From Onchocerca lupi (lineage: Eukaryota > Nematoda > Chromadorea > Rhabditida > Onchocercidae): DNA of 64,000 bases. The stretch covers positions 1 through 64,000 of the forward strand of contig JAOVVO010000241.1 of NCBI GenBank assembly GCA_028564675.1, read 5' to 3'. The notes under the pieces were generated by a model. It was not told where the DNA came from. It saw only the letters and a list, made by a program, of their open reading frames with translations, and did no database searches. The translations under genes and the position numbers were made by a program. This document shows, one piece after another, positions 51,596 through 64,000 of the stretch; the first letter of the stretch is position 1; each line of letters opens with the position of its first letter.

Positions 51596-54500
51596 AAAAC
51601 AATCTAGATACTTGCCTACGAAGACATTTATCACGTGAAACACAAGATGGAGCAATCGAAGCGAGTGATGTATGCGATGACATAAAACTAGTTTTATCCG
51701 AGAATCCAAGATCGCTTAGGCCACTTGCTAAGCTACCGATATCTTTATTTTTCCGCCGATGTAATTTGGCTAATTTATGAGATAACTTTTCAACAGCTTC
51801 AATTTTGTGCTCCAAATTTCCTGTAAGGCGACAAAGCTCAGTTGCTGCTGCAACTGTTTCGTAAAATATTCGTGAATCATCAACCTGAAAATTGAATTAA
51901 ATCTATCAGAAAAATCGACCTAAAAATTGACCGATTTTTTTATATTATTATATTCCTTGTTAATCTGTCCTTACTTGAAATTTGATATTTGTTAGATTTA
52001 TCTTTTTCTGTAATAAAAATACATCATGATCTGCATCATGCATTTCAGTTCATCAATCTCATAATTGACTATCCCAATTTTTCACTTCAGAAAATTTTGG
52101 AAAAGCCGGAACAAGAAAAAACTGCTTTTGAATTCCAAAACAGATTTTTATCCCCAAAAATTATAATTTTTCGAAAAAAAAAAAAAAAAACCACGCACTT
52201 GCAAGAAATCCCCATTGTCCGTCACGGCGTCCGGTAATATCTCGGCCAACTCTTGCGCAATAACACCGACTCTATGACGATTTTCTTCTGATAGACCCCA
52301 TTTTACCGCTATTTCTGGTTTGTATGAGTAGCCAACAACACGAATTTGGGCAAGATGTGATAAAGCGCTTTTAGTGTCCACCTGCATAATTTTTTTAAAT
52401 TCTAGATTTTTTCAAAGAAAGTCTTTTCTAAGCTTAAGCAAAACTATTTAATTAAAAATACATAAAAAAAAAAAAAAAAAAAAAAAAACCGGATCGATGA
52501 ATCAACCTCATGGATTTGTTCTTTTATTCGACGATCGGATGGACGATGTACAACTCCAGAGCAATAGATGTCACCACCAACAGTCAAAGGCGCAACAGCT
52601 CGATCAGTACCAATTGCTACCGAACCATTGTTATAATATAGAGTAGAACCACTTTTCTGCCATGTAGCATCCGAATCTGGTGGCTCAAACTGACCTGGAT
52701 TTGAAGCCTGCAATAAAAAGTTGACAAGAACAATAAAATTGATGGATTCTATAATATTAATCCAATAATTCTGTAACCTTAATTCTATAATATCACTAAC
52801 TTTTTCTATAAGTTCGTAGTAAAAAGTTTCAGTTACTGATTTCATTGTCTAACATGATTTTAAATATGAATTGCTAATAACTTCAATGTTTGGGCATTAG
52901 TATTTCGTCATCACTTCCTTTTTTATGGTCGATTGCCAAATTTAACAAAGAATCAATTTCAAAATTCTTTGAAATAATAAAAAAAAGCGACAAAGCTTAC
53001 TCGAACGATTACTTTCTCGGATTGATAAGCCTGAACAATAGCATCATGTCCATCAGCAGTGCATGCAATCAAACGTACAACAAGTAAAAAGTATTTTTGA
53101 TCTGGATTTGGACGACCATTTTTTCGTTGATTATTCATTGTTGTTTCGGAGAAATGTAACCTTGGTACAGTTACTTTTGTCATTCGTCGTTCATGAATTT
53201 CAAGCCTGAAGTACGCATGTAATCAATTCAACAGAAACTTGGAGCAAAGTATCTGCACAAATTTGAAACTATGTTCAAAATTTCATGAATTTACAGAACT
53301 ATACGGAACAAAAAAAAGGAAAATTTTTCGAAAATTTTAACACAAAATTATTTTAAACTAGAACTCGTTTCTTCAACTGATATAATCTCATAATATGAAT
53401 ATCTCGCTCAATTTTATCATCGCTTTGAAGAAAAAACAAAACAAAACAAAAAACAAACATAAAGACTTACGACACAGGATCATGTGGTACTGGCCTCCTG
53501 TCCGTTGTAGACTGTTTAATTTGTATCTCTGACGTTGGCATTTCACTTTTTACCCCACAAAATGCTAACTTAAATTCTTTCACCATTTTCAATTCGTTAC
53601 CTATTTTGACGAAATTTGGAGGATGATTGTCGATTGCTTCGATGTGTACAGAAATCTGGAAAAAATATGTTCACTTTTTTCGTAACGCTTTTTACCAATC
53701 CGGAAGATAATTTTTAAAGATCCTAATTGAAAATGGTTTCCGAAGCACAAAAATAGAGCATTCCTATAAAAGAGAATTATGAAAATAACGGAATGAAAGA
53801 GATACATAACATGAAGTCTATATAATGAAATCATGAAATCTATAATAACATGAGATCTATATAACTGTGAGAAGAATGCAGTTGGAAAACAGGCGAAATA
53901 TCTAATAATTACAGATACTATGAAAAATAATAACAATATCAGGTAATTACATGAAAAGCAAAGTTGAATAGAAAAAAAAGGAAATATGTGGGTAGTATGA
54001 TAGATATAAGATAATATATAGGAATAATTCCTTCTTTGTAATTAAAAAGAAGATTAAATTAAAATCCCATGTAAAACGGAATTTTTGAATTAGTTTTTCA
54101 GTGAATAATCGGAAATTCTTTATTATAATAAAGTAAATAATATCATGAAATTTAAACCTGAAAATGGTTTTTCTTCTGATTTACAAAGCAATTATCCATG
54201 GTACTGTAATTGAACCCTTTATCTGCCACAACATGCATTTCCAACTGATGTAATGGTCTTTGGTTGATATCGTACAAAGTAGCCCAATGTTCCTCGTTGA
54301 ACGCAGTAAATTTGATTGCTTGCTGATGAAAATTATCATCAAAATCTTCTACTGTAGTTACCGGTGATGATATCACTGTAAGTTGACTAGGTAACGAGAA
54401 TACCTGCAAAGAAATATCATATATGCATATTTAAAAAATTTTTCAATATATTTTTCAATATATATAAAAACTTTTCAATAGAAATATTAAATATTTAATG

Positions 54501-55635
54501 AAAATGAGTTTGTGAGATATCCAAAACAAATAGTTGATATATTCTAATCTCTTCTACTTAAAAATTTAGATACAGCAGGAAACTGATTTCACTATACTGT
54601 ACGGTTACATTAATCATGCCAAATCAAAAGCTTGATGATTGATATGACAGGAATAGAATTTTTGCGTATGTCTCACATATTTAGACAGAAATCCATTTAC
54701 TTACTATACCATTTTCAAGCTATCGAAGTATAAACTCGCCTTAACACAGTTTTTCAGTATTTTTCCTCGCAATATATCAAAGAATTAAATAATAATCTAC
54801 CTTCTGTGGTTCACTTTTCACATTATTTGATACTGAATTATGCGATTGTGTCTGCTGATGTTGTTGTTGTGATGGGGGCGGTGGTGGTTGTTGCTCTGAT
54901 CGTAGACGTTTACGACTTACTTGGCCATCACCCTGTGAGTTCGAACCATCACCATCACTAGCTGCAGAGCTGATCACATTACTATAGGGATCCATTTGAT
55001 AATCATTATTCTGGATCAGATAACCACTATTAACCGGTCGCATATTGACTGTCGGCGGTGAAACCTGTAAGATATTGGAATAATTAGGTAAAGAAATCTT
55101 AAGAAAACTTATAAAACGATATAAAGTTCTGCAAAATTAGACATCACTAATTTTTCTTTGCATTTTCAAATTAAGTTGAAAAATAAAAACCTGAGGTAAT
55201 GCAGATGGTGTTGACTGTGGTGGATATCCGCCACCACTACTAATAAAATCTGATTGTGGTGATGGCAAAACATGCTGCAGTATACGATTACCAAGATGAT
55301 TCTGCTGCAAAAGTTCTTGTGGTACCAACATATGTGTTGCTAGATCGGGCCGTACACCAAGAATCAGGCCATTGCCATTCTGCTGAGTACTATGAATAAC
55401 TGCAAATTTCTTTTTATCACTTCTAAGCTTCATTCGTTCTAATATTCTAATATGGATTATTTAGAATAATTTTGTTATTCTAAAATAATAAAATAAGCCT
55501 GTAATTGAGAAGCTATTGTAGAGAAGTGAAACAATACAGAGCGAACATTTACATTCTTGAAAGATGAAATCCTAGTTTTTATTTCTTTTTTTTAAATTTT
55601 AATTTAAAATTTAAATTCTTGAAAGATGAAATTAT

Positions 55636-55686
<51 letters not shown>

Positions 55687-57747
55687 CAGAAAAACCATTA
55701 GATTTAAATTTATGAAATTTTGAAAAAGATGACAGTAAAAATTATACATCTTATGCTACAATTGAAATTTTCACTTTTTTGAAATTATATATTTAAACTT
55801 ACAAAAGTTTTGTGAAAGGAACAGAGTATTTTTTATGATAAATTTATACTAGAAAATAATTGGATTTAACAATACAATATCGTCACTTTTTCAATGCAAG
55901 AAGAAAAAAAAAGAATCATATTTATTAAATTAGATATTTATCGGGGACAAAAAATCTAAATGAAAGCGTTTGAGAATAAAAAATAATTTATATACCCATA
56001 TACTACAGACATAAAATATCTATGTAGATGTTTACATACATAATTGCATAATTTTTCTTATTTATGCATTTATAAATATACATAGTTTTCCATATTTGTG
56101 CATTTTAATGCAGATATATAGTTAATTTTTATCGAAAAAAAGCTATTCTCTTTCGGATGAAAATTATCTCGTAATTCTTTGGTTATGGGAAATAGAAAAG
56201 GTCATTCTGTGTTGAACTAGTGAAAGAAATGAACTGACGAAAAAAATTCTCCATTTTACATTTTAGAAAATTGTCATCATTTATTTATATCAACTCCTTC
56301 AAAAATTGTGAGTCGTAATCCTGTTTGCTCTCACTACTTTTTAGTATGGTATTTTAATACATAAAAAAAGAACGTTTTTTTTGGTCGAATCCTTGTCATT
56401 TCATTGCATTTTGTAACAATTTATCTTTCATAATATCCGAAATGTCACTAAATTTTTGTAACTAAGAATACTGTATGTTCCCAGATGAAATACACATATA
56501 TATATTTTTTTTTTTCGGATACATATACCCAAAAATTAATTTATTCCTAACATAGTTAATATAAAGCGATACTTTAATATTTCGCAAATCCTAGAAGAGT
56601 TATCAATGTAACAATGCTCAGCTTTAGGCCGAAAGAATCATCGACATCATCTAATTCAATTGGATAATCCGATAGATGAAATCGAAGACTTATCTTTCCA
56701 TGAATGAAGTGCATCGGAGTAATGTAATCATGATATTCGAAGAATTAGAGATTAATAGAATTTCGGTTATTTCTTGAAAATATTTAAATTACGTAAGTAA
56801 TGTTCCAATTCTTTTCATCATTTAGAAACCCATTTATTAATTTCACGCCTTGTTAAAAATCTAGATGAAATTGGAAAAAAAAAAGAAATCAAAACTAAAT
56901 GAAAAATTGAAATAATATTAATCTTACGTTGATAATTCTGGTAATTATCCGGCGAATATGGAGAATCTGAAGTAGAGCTCGGTGAGCCCGATGAACCAGC
57001 GCCTGAGATATCCGTAATTGGTGGACTGTCAGGTAACCTGAAATGGAATGAGTAGTGCTTAGAATATGTCAATAAAAGCATAAACGAATAACAGCTATTA
57101 AAAATATCAAAATGCAAATTTAAATCTCTTATGGAAAATTTACTTATTTAATTTCAACAGAAATTATTAATTAATTTATCCAAAACCAAACCCAGCAATT
57201 TCCTAGAGCTAATTCATTTAATTGAATTTTACATTATCCATATTCCAATCTATTCACGCATCATTAATTGCCTAAATGAACTTTGATCATCTAATTTACG
57301 TCTACTTTATTTGATAAACTCAATCTTAAATATACGGATTAGTTGGAAAGGATATATAAAATCTGAAGTATTTCCATCAAATGATATCAATCTCCATTTC
57401 ATATAATTGCATACATTTAAACTTTCGTTTGAAATTTTATTGATCTATAATTTAAGTTCTCAAAAAAAAAAAAAGAAAAAAAAAAACCTTTTTCTGTTGC
57501 CGCCGCAACAATTAAAAAACATTAATAAATTACAATCTCATATATTCAAGCATTCAACTTTTTTCTTTCCAATTATTTAATTTTGATCAAAAATTAGGTC
57601 TTATTTGAAAAGTTACCATATCAAACTTATATGAAGTATTAAAAAATGGAATTGAAGTTATTAACGAATTAACTAATTTAAACAAATAAACAAAATGGAC
57701 GAAGAGATTGGTTTCGGTCAGTGCCAGGAACCATTTCCTATCTTTAA

Positions 57748-57781
<34 letters not shown>

Positions 57782-58744
57782 ACGGATAGAAGGAAGGATG
57801 AGTGCATAATGTGAGTGGTCATTTGATGAATGAATGGACGGAGATAGGCAATTGTCATACCCGAATTTAGCTTCATCACTTCGAAACATTTCAAATAAAA
57901 CATAGCTAGCAGTGGTAGCAGTAGGCACAATGAAATTTTTGAAGCTTCCAAGAAGAATGATAGAAAAAAAGAAAAAGAATGGATGGCATACCTCCCATCC
58001 AATTAATTATTGTTAAATTATTCATATCAGATACATAGCTTCATTCCTTCCATTCACTTCTCCCTCTCCTTCATACAATTCTCTCCAGTTATTCTTTCTC
58101 ACCCAATTCTTTTTACAAATTCTTGTAGTAAAGAGGATGAATGGATTTTTGCAACATTTTTCAATCCTCTTCGATCTTTTTCACCCATATATTCAATTGG
58201 CAACCAATAATATTAAAATGAATGAAATTAATATTATCTTTCTGAAAAATTCTTTTCTATCAATCATTCATTGCCTAATTTTTTCAGAAAATTTTATAAA
58301 ATTCAAAATAAAAAAAATTTTTTTTATCAGTTGAAATGAAAGATCGAATAAGATGATAAGTGAATCAAATTGCTGAAAGTTTTCCAAAGAAAAAATTCTT
58401 CCTTTTTTTAACTTTGTCTTCTGCTTAATGCAACATATCCATTCAACAAATAATGTAAATGACTTTGTTAAATCAAAATTTATGTTAAAAATTTAAATGA
58501 CAATTTTAACATTATATTCCATAATTGTAAGATTTAAAAGATCTGCATTATTAATTTAATCCAAGAAATCACAGAGAAATATTTATTGTCTGATTAAAAA
58601 AACAGCATCCTTACCTAGCTGGATTCTGATACATCATTTTACTGGCAGCTTCGGAAATTGCAACAGTCGTGATATTCTGGTGCGATTGCGGCAATGGCGG
58701 ATGATGTTGCTGCTGTTGTTGCTGCTGATAATGGTGTTGCTGCG

Positions 58745-58775
<31 letters not shown>

Positions 58776-60248
58776 ATGGTGATGATGATGATGATGATGA
58801 TGACCTTGTACCTGTTGCGAGATGAACCGAGTAGTGTCTGCCACGGGGCTATCAATCGGGGTACTGCAAAACTACAGGCCTTTTTGATCCGAATGATGGC
58901 TGGTAGTAACAATGATAGATTAAAAGTACAACTGTAAATTAATTTCGAATTAACAAAAATATATGCACACACACTTCAAATTTTAAAATGGAAAAGAAAA
59001 AAATCAAATATATTAATTAACTTTAACGCTTTTGGACAAAAAAAATTTTTTTGAATCTCATTAAAATACGCATACTAAAGATCATTTGAATTGAGAAAAA
59101 CGAACACAAATATTCACTATTTACTTTTTGTGGAGAAATTTTTCAAAGGTACAAAAAAAAAAAAGAAAAAAAAAGTTCCTTCGTAAAAAATGTGAGAAAT
59201 CACTGATAAAATATGAAAGGTCATTAATTAATATGATAAGATTACTTTCCAACTTTTTTATTCCAATCAGTTCTGCTACTTATGAATTTTTACCACAAAA
59301 ATTTTCCCTTTGTGGACAGATAATTAAGAAACCTTGAAATCGAAATGCGCATGCTGAATTATTTCCACTGCTATTATCAGAATTACTGTTTTTTTTTTCG
59401 CAAAAACTGAGAAAAAAAAATCCCATTTGGATCATTTTTTTTTTTACTTCCCTCAAAAAATAAATCTAAAAAAAAATTTCTATTCATACCGGAATAATTA
59501 CTTCTTTTTCTGAACATAATATTCTTAAAAACTTCTGTTCTTTTTCACTTTGCTTACTTTCCTTCTACTGCCTTTCCTCAATTTGATATCCTAAATTAAT
59601 TTCTAATTCAATAATCGGTCACTGTTTCCACTTCAGCTTTTTATAATGAAATTCAAATTATCAACCAAAATTTTAAAATAATATTTATACTAGGAAACAA
59701 ATTAGGTATCCTATCAATCGTACAAAATTGTCATCATACGCAGAAAGAATAACTGTTGAAATGATAGACAGTAATTCCATAAAATCATTCAAAATTCTAA
59801 GTTTTAATTAAATTTCCGGCAATCACTACCACTTTTTCTATTATTCGCATACTTTCCAATCCTTGGCATTTAATTCAACTTTATCATTCGAATATGATCC
59901 AAACACAAGTTCATGCCAGATTCCAAGTTTAACAATTCCAACATTTTCATTCTAACTATTATTTCTTGTCTTGATTTTGCCACATTTATGCTTTGCCTTT
60001 GCATCATCTTTTTGAAGGATAATCAAGGAGAATTTGAGGGAGAAAAACGAAATAAAGATTAAAAAGATTTCCATGTAAAATATATACATGACTGCGATAA
60101 ATTCAATAAACATTTAGCGATGTAGAAATTTGTAGATAATGTTATGAAAAGTACGATAAGAGAAACGATCACCTGTTCTCGTCCAAAAATCGCACAATAT
60201 CAAAATCACCCGTATAATCGCTCAATGGATCGCTAAACGCCGTATCCT
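48955..60248 (-). CDS. myrf-1: Myelin regulatory factor (MYRF) homologue, self-cleaving membrane transcription factor
   Basis: Seventeen in-frame exons: 60248-60173, 58863-58615, 57037-56928, 55399-55191, 55064-54801, 54403-54158, 53655-53471, 53205-53001, 52707-52507, 52381-52199, 51884-51612, 51543-51491, 51380-51240, 50950-50668, 50313-50006, 49473-49353 and 49128-48955. They give 1092 aa plus a missing start. Counting from the first full codon: acidic N-terminus (DPLSDYTGDFDIVRFLDEN), His/Gln tract (45-75), LPDSPP motif (109), basic SRKRLR, Ndt80-like DNA-binding domain (about 330-515, with HWATLYD, DKGFNYS, QKKNHFQ and RLHFSETT), intramolecular-chaperone autocleavage domain with the Ser-Lys dyad (RPSDRRIK, Ser571 and Lys576), coiled coil (LSHKLAKLHRR), membrane span (about 786-808, ending MSTLYVL) and the Cys-containing C-terminal domain ending FYRRCQ. 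MYRF proteins trimerise in the ER membrane and cut themselves; the N-terminal part enters the nucleus. In C. elegans MYRF-1/2 with PAN-1 control larval development and synaptic rewiring. The gene is clearly MYRF; myrf-1 versus myrf-2 is not resolved. The exon at 51491-51543 has a weak acceptor. Confidence 0.93.
49232..49260. repeat. (TA)n dinucleotide repeat
   Basis: About fourteen uninterrupted TA units in the last MYRF intron. Confidence 0.95.
55553..55686. repeat. Short direct repeats next to a 49-base poly(T)
   Basis: The string ATTCTTGAAAGATGAAAT occurs at about 55553 and again at about 55615, each followed by TAG and a T run. The second T run is 49 uninterrupted T (55638-55686), the longest homopolymer in the window. 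It lies in the MYRF intron between 55400 and 56927, where on the coding strand it reads as poly(A). Confidence 0.85.
58710..58801 (-). repeat. Coding CAA/CAT trinucleotide repeat in MYRF
   Basis: Within MYRF exon 58863-58615 the coding strand carries nine His codons, then a Gln run, and after a Tyr a second Gln run. Codons are mostly CAT/CAC and CAA/CAG, and the tract is likely length-polymorphic. Frames read through it on the other strand (poly-Leu, poly-Met) are artefacts. Confidence 0.9.
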
Positions 60249-62016
60249 CTGCAAAAAAAAGAAAAAAGTGGATGATAAATTATGATATAACAAGAATAAA
60301 AATGTTATAACAATCCTCCCACACTTGGATTTACAAACTTTCAAGAACAACTGATATCAATCACTAATACATCACAAAACTATCCGATCGTTCATCACAG
60401 AGTGTTTTACGATAATGATCTGATTATTAGCCGGGAGTAGTTATTTAAGTATTAAATTTTCGGACAATAACTTCGATACCGATGATACAGTTTAATTTAT
60501 TCCATTTTTAAAAAATACCACTGATCACAGTACTATTAAATTTCTATATTTTTCAAAAATATTTTAAAAATTTCCATTTTTCCCTTAGCCGATCTCTACT
60601 TACTCCAATTCATAAGTATTATTTTTATAAATACAAGACTTTCATTGAGAGAGTAGAATAAATCTGGACAAACTGAAATTTATTTGTATACATCTTAAAA
60701 AAATACTACAAATCAAACATTTTTTTTTTTTTTTTTTGTCACTTTATCAATTTTAGAAAATATATTTATTTCAAAAAGAGAAATACGGCAGTTTTTATAA
60801 ATAATTCATTCTTTTTATGCTGGAAGAAATACTGTCATTAACAACAAAAGAAAGAAAAAAACTGAAAAGACATGATATTATTATATATCGCGAAATGTAT
60901 TATGCTAATTTTTCCAGTTTTTTAACAGATTAATACTAGATATCAAAAATTGATATCAATAGAAAAATTTTCAACATTTATATATTTACTAAAAAGAAAA
61001 TTACAGAAAAAAACAAGATAAATCTAAATAATGAATTTTTCAATATATAAACATTTTTGTGAGAATAAGGAAGGACGATGAAAACATATCCTTATATATC
61101 CTTAATCTTGTTTTCCTTTTTCAAATTTTATCTAGCCTTCTATTATGAAAAAAACTAAGATATAACGGAACGTGGGGGAGGAGAAGAGAGAAAAAACGAA
61201 AGGGAGGGAGAGGAAAATAATGGATAAGTATAAAAAGATAAAATTAGCTCTGCTTTTTCTGTCCTTTCTTGTTTGTCCGCTTAAGTGTGACGTTTTGGTG
61301 CCAGGCGGTAACAACTTTTAAAAAAATTTCAGAAAAAAAAAAAAAAAACAACCCTTTCCTATTTACTTGTCCAGCTCTGAAACTAATGCAATACGGGATA
61401 AACTTAGTTTTTTTTTTTTTCTTCCAATTTTGTCATCATTTATACACATATATACATCCTAAATATATGTACTACACATGTATGCATGCATGCAAATTTA
61501 CATTTATGCTCAAAAAATTGTAATGCTATGTTATTTTTGACAATATATCAACTATTCTAAATAAGTTTTGAAGTAGCTGAAAAAAATTCTTTTTCTTGAA
61601 TATTTATTTATTCGAAAAAAAAATTAAATTATTTGTCCGCTTTCAATATTTCGAACAATTGCTGTCGTCGTCATCGTCGTCGCACTTTACGAATGTTTCA
61701 TTCGTTTCTGCTTCTAATTTCCAAGAATCGAACGATCGCTGTATTTTACAAAATACTTCCTTCTTTCTCCCCCCTCATATTCAATACACTTATCAGTAAC
61801 GATATCAATTTGACAATTCATTTCCTTCCTTTTTCACTACTTTTTTACGAATACATGATTTTATATACGGATAAAAATAAAATCACAATACGGTTACTAA
61901 ATCTACGATACAATTCATTTCTTGTGCTTCTTTTTACGGGCGTATACAGATGTCATGTTTAAACACGGAAAAAAGAAAAATATTATGATTCCGATGTTCA
62001 ATTTACGCTATATTAC

Positions 62017-62046
62017 CTGGTCGATATCACATGGATCATAAACTGC
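62017..62046 (-). other. Possible 30-base exon
   Basis: On the minus strand a CTTCTAG acceptor and a GTAATA donor bracket 30 bases that can encode AVYDPCDIDQ. This faintly recalls the ALEPSNID stretch near the vertebrate MYRF N-terminus. Its phase does not fit a direct join to the MYRF exon at 60248, so another exon would be needed between them. Speculative. Confidence 0.2.
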
Positions 62047-62484
62047 CTAGAAGTATTTAGTTAATATCCCAATCAAATCAACAGTGATAACTGCTGCTCA
62101 ATTATTTATTTCTCAAATCATAATAGCTTACTGAAAAGATGGAATCTTTGATATGTAATCTAAAATAAAATTTCTATAGTTTAATATAGAAATCCACAAA
62201 AAATATTAATTTAGATTTTCCATTTTTTTCTCAAATTCAAAATCAATCAATTATACATAAAGATATAATGAGATATGTAATTTGCGAATTGTTATACTAA
62301 TTTATTTTAAAAACTGTATCACTTAATGATAATGAACAGCTTTATACGCTTAATGTTCTCAACACTTTGTATCCATATTGCTACAATAATATGACTGCAT
62401 TCTTTTCCGCATAGTTATGCAAACTTTCTCGACAAAAACAATAATTTTTATCTATCAAAACTATTCATCTTTTTTCTGATAATC

Positions 62485-62562
62485 TCATTCTTCTTCAAAC
62501 TCATATATTGGACTATCACCATTTAAAACTTGCTTTCTAGAAGGAAAAAGCATAAAATATTC
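62485..62562 (-). CDS. Candidate terminal exon of an unidentified gene
   Basis: After a TTTATTTTTCAG acceptor the minus strand is open for 25 codons to a TGA. The product begins EYFMLFPSRKQVLNGDSPIY and ends EFEEE, a hydrophilic, acidic-tailed sequence unlike chance frames here. Only this phase stays open. If real, it is the 3' end of a gene whose other exons lie to the right, perhaps outside the window, and it would end between that gene and MYRF. No family was recognised. Confidence 0.3.
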   Translation of the reverse strand, partial: EYFMLFPSRKQVLNGDSPIYEFEEE

Positions 62563-63787
62563 CTGAAAAATAAAAATTCTAGTAATAAAATATTTTCATG
62601 ACAATTTGCGACACTCTTTTTATTCATAATCATTCACAATAATTTTATTTTTCTATCCAATTTTCAAAAAAAGAAAAAGAAAAATGCTTTATCAATTTCT
62701 ATTTCATCCTTCCTTTCTACATCTAAATTGGACAAAATTTTCGAAATAAATCGACCAACGATAATACAATTCAAAATTTTTCCATTGCAATCTTGCTTCT
62801 ACTCCAAGTATTGAAGAAAAAAATGGAGAAAAAAATCATCAAAAATATGGAATGAATCGTCAGGACAGTAATGGTCATTGAACGAACTGGGTCATTCTTC
62901 CTTCATATTCACCGGATTTACGACTAATTCATTGAAAATTATCTTTCTGTTAATGTTTAAAAAAAAAAAAAAATTCTCTTTTTCATCAAAATTACAAGAA
63001 ATTACGAATTTTTCGTCCAAATTGAGGTCATATTACTATTGGATTTAAATATCAATGCATAAAATGATCGATAATCCAATATATTCTAGATGAAAAGAGA
63101 TTGAAAAAAAAAAAGTCCGAAAAACTAGAATATAAGAATAGTAATCTTAATCATCCCATATTTTCGGAAAATTCAGAATTTCACGACCATTATTTCAGGA
63201 ACTAATAATCAAAAACTTTTAAATAACCAAAAATTCAAATATTTGCGAATGCTTTCAATCATTGACTCTATCCATTAAATTTAATACTAGTCCGAATAGT
63301 TTTTTACTTTCTCCTATTTCCGAATATATCACAACCATCCCAAACAATCATTACCAAATTTGAATATTACCAATCATTACCATATCGCTCATATGGCTTT
63401 TCAAGGATTTTATCATCGTGATTTTTCTCTACATTTCCGAATGAACGATCGAGACCTTAAGTTGAATAGTGTCCATGGTTAAAAATTTGACATTTATCTT
63501 TCCTCTTTCCCGTTGTCATTGATGAAATAGATAATAATCAGAAACCACTTCTACATTTGACATCACTGTTAACTGTCACGATTAAAAGTTGAATGACCAA
63601 TAAAACGTATAGAACGACAAAAATGATCATAAAGAAGTTAGCTTGAAAAAAAAAAAGGTATTGATAAATCACTACTTCGTCCTTCTTTATTCCATATGTT
63701 CTATCCAATATATCACATTAATTAAGGAAAAATAACTATCTTCTCTCTTCTTTCCTCTAATTTATCCCTACATGAGATCACCTGTTT

Positions 63788-63900
63788 CAATCAATTGTCC
63801 ACCTTTTAAATAAACAAAATGATTAGCTATCTTTCAAATTAATCAATCTAGTTCACATGATCAACCAATCAACCAATCAATTGTCCACCTTTTAAATAAA
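63788..63900. repeat. 27-base direct repeat pair
   Basis: CAATCAATTGTCCACCTTTT followed by AAATAAA occurs at 63788-63814 and 63874-63900, identical over 27 bases and offset by 86. CCAATCAACCAATC strings precede the second copy. This could be a short tandem duplication; on the minus strand each copy could serve as a splice-site region. Confidence 0.85.
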
Positions 63901-64000
63901 TTGTTCGCCTTTTAGCCATGCAGTTGTTGTCGCTGTTGCTACTGTCGCCGTTTTTGTCGTTATTGCTAATGTTTGTTGTTGTAGTAATAATCACTGTTAC

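Larger units (their letters stand above)
60249..64000. other. Region upstream of the known MYRF exons
   Basis: The MYRF initiator exon should lie here or beyond, and must end one base into a codon to join the exon at 60248. No convincing candidate was found. The frames at 61132-61314 (minus), 61269-61523 and 61633-61962 (plus) lack family motifs. A TTTGTCCGCTTAAG...GGCGGTAAC patch at 61268-61314 resembles the Helitron-associated repeat. A minus frame entering from the right edge (64000 to about 63860; Asn/Ser-rich, then MAKRRTIYLKGGQLI) could be coding, but it ends in a duplicated segment. Confidence 0.4.

Noticed and set aside
58634..58972. Frames rich in Asn/Ile (minus) and Leu/Met (plus) across 58634-58972
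   Set aside because: They are out-of-frame readings of the His/Gln repeat in the MYRF exon 58863-58615.
61132..61314. Minus-strand frame starting LPPGTKTSHLSGQTRK as a possible MYRF 5' exon
   Set aside because: No suitable donor in the needed phase, no MYRF resemblance, and the sequence resembles the GGCGGTAA-containing repeat.

Overview
The window looks like nuclear DNA of a nematode. It is very AT-rich, full of homopolymer runs and microsatellites, and its genes are split by AT-rich introns with TTTTCAG-type 3' splice sites. Three of the four recognisable genes belong to families with well-known nematode members. A filarial/spirurid-like worm is my best guess for the lineage, but that is inference from composition and gene style only.

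Layout. (1) 1-12.3 kb is a graveyard of Helitron-like DNA transposons: two decayed Rep/helicase copies on the + strand (about 2.6-3.9 kb and 11.2-11.9 kb), many copies of one Helitron-type terminal sequence in both orientations, a 24-bp tandem repeat and two pairs of long direct repeats. Embedded in it on the minus strand is a small five-exon gene for a single CCCH zinc-finger protein (5266-7566). (2) 12.3-21.9 kb is AT-rich intergenic DNA with tandem repeats and one candidate unidentified + strand exon near 13.5 kb. (3) 21.9-28.2 kb holds a four-exon minus-strand EMX/ceh-2-class homeobox gene. (4) 28.2-35.6 kb is intergenic with solo Helitron termini. (5) 35.6-42.8 kb holds a complete twelve-exon minus-strand nicotinic acetylcholine receptor subunit of 499 aa. 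It lacks the vicinal cysteines of alpha subunits and has unusual pore residues. (6) 42.8-48.9 kb is intergenic with a duplicated block of about 650 bp flanking a 43-bp minisatellite. (7) 48.9-60.25 kb holds at least seventeen minus-strand exons of a MYRF (myelin regulatory factor, nematode myrf-1/pqn-47 type) membrane-bound, self-cleaving transcription factor; the initiator exon was not found. (8) 60.25-64 kb has only weak exon candidates.

All four recognised genes lie on the minus strand, but they are far apart and functionally unrelated, so no operon is implied. By family they cover RNA binding (CCCH), head/neuronal patterning (EMX), cholinergic signalling (nAChR) and larval timing/synaptic remodelling (MYRF). 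I rebuilt the exons by hand, checking that every junction keeps frame and family alignment; they are sequence-based models without transcript support. I saw no rRNA, tRNA, CRISPR or prokaryotic feature.
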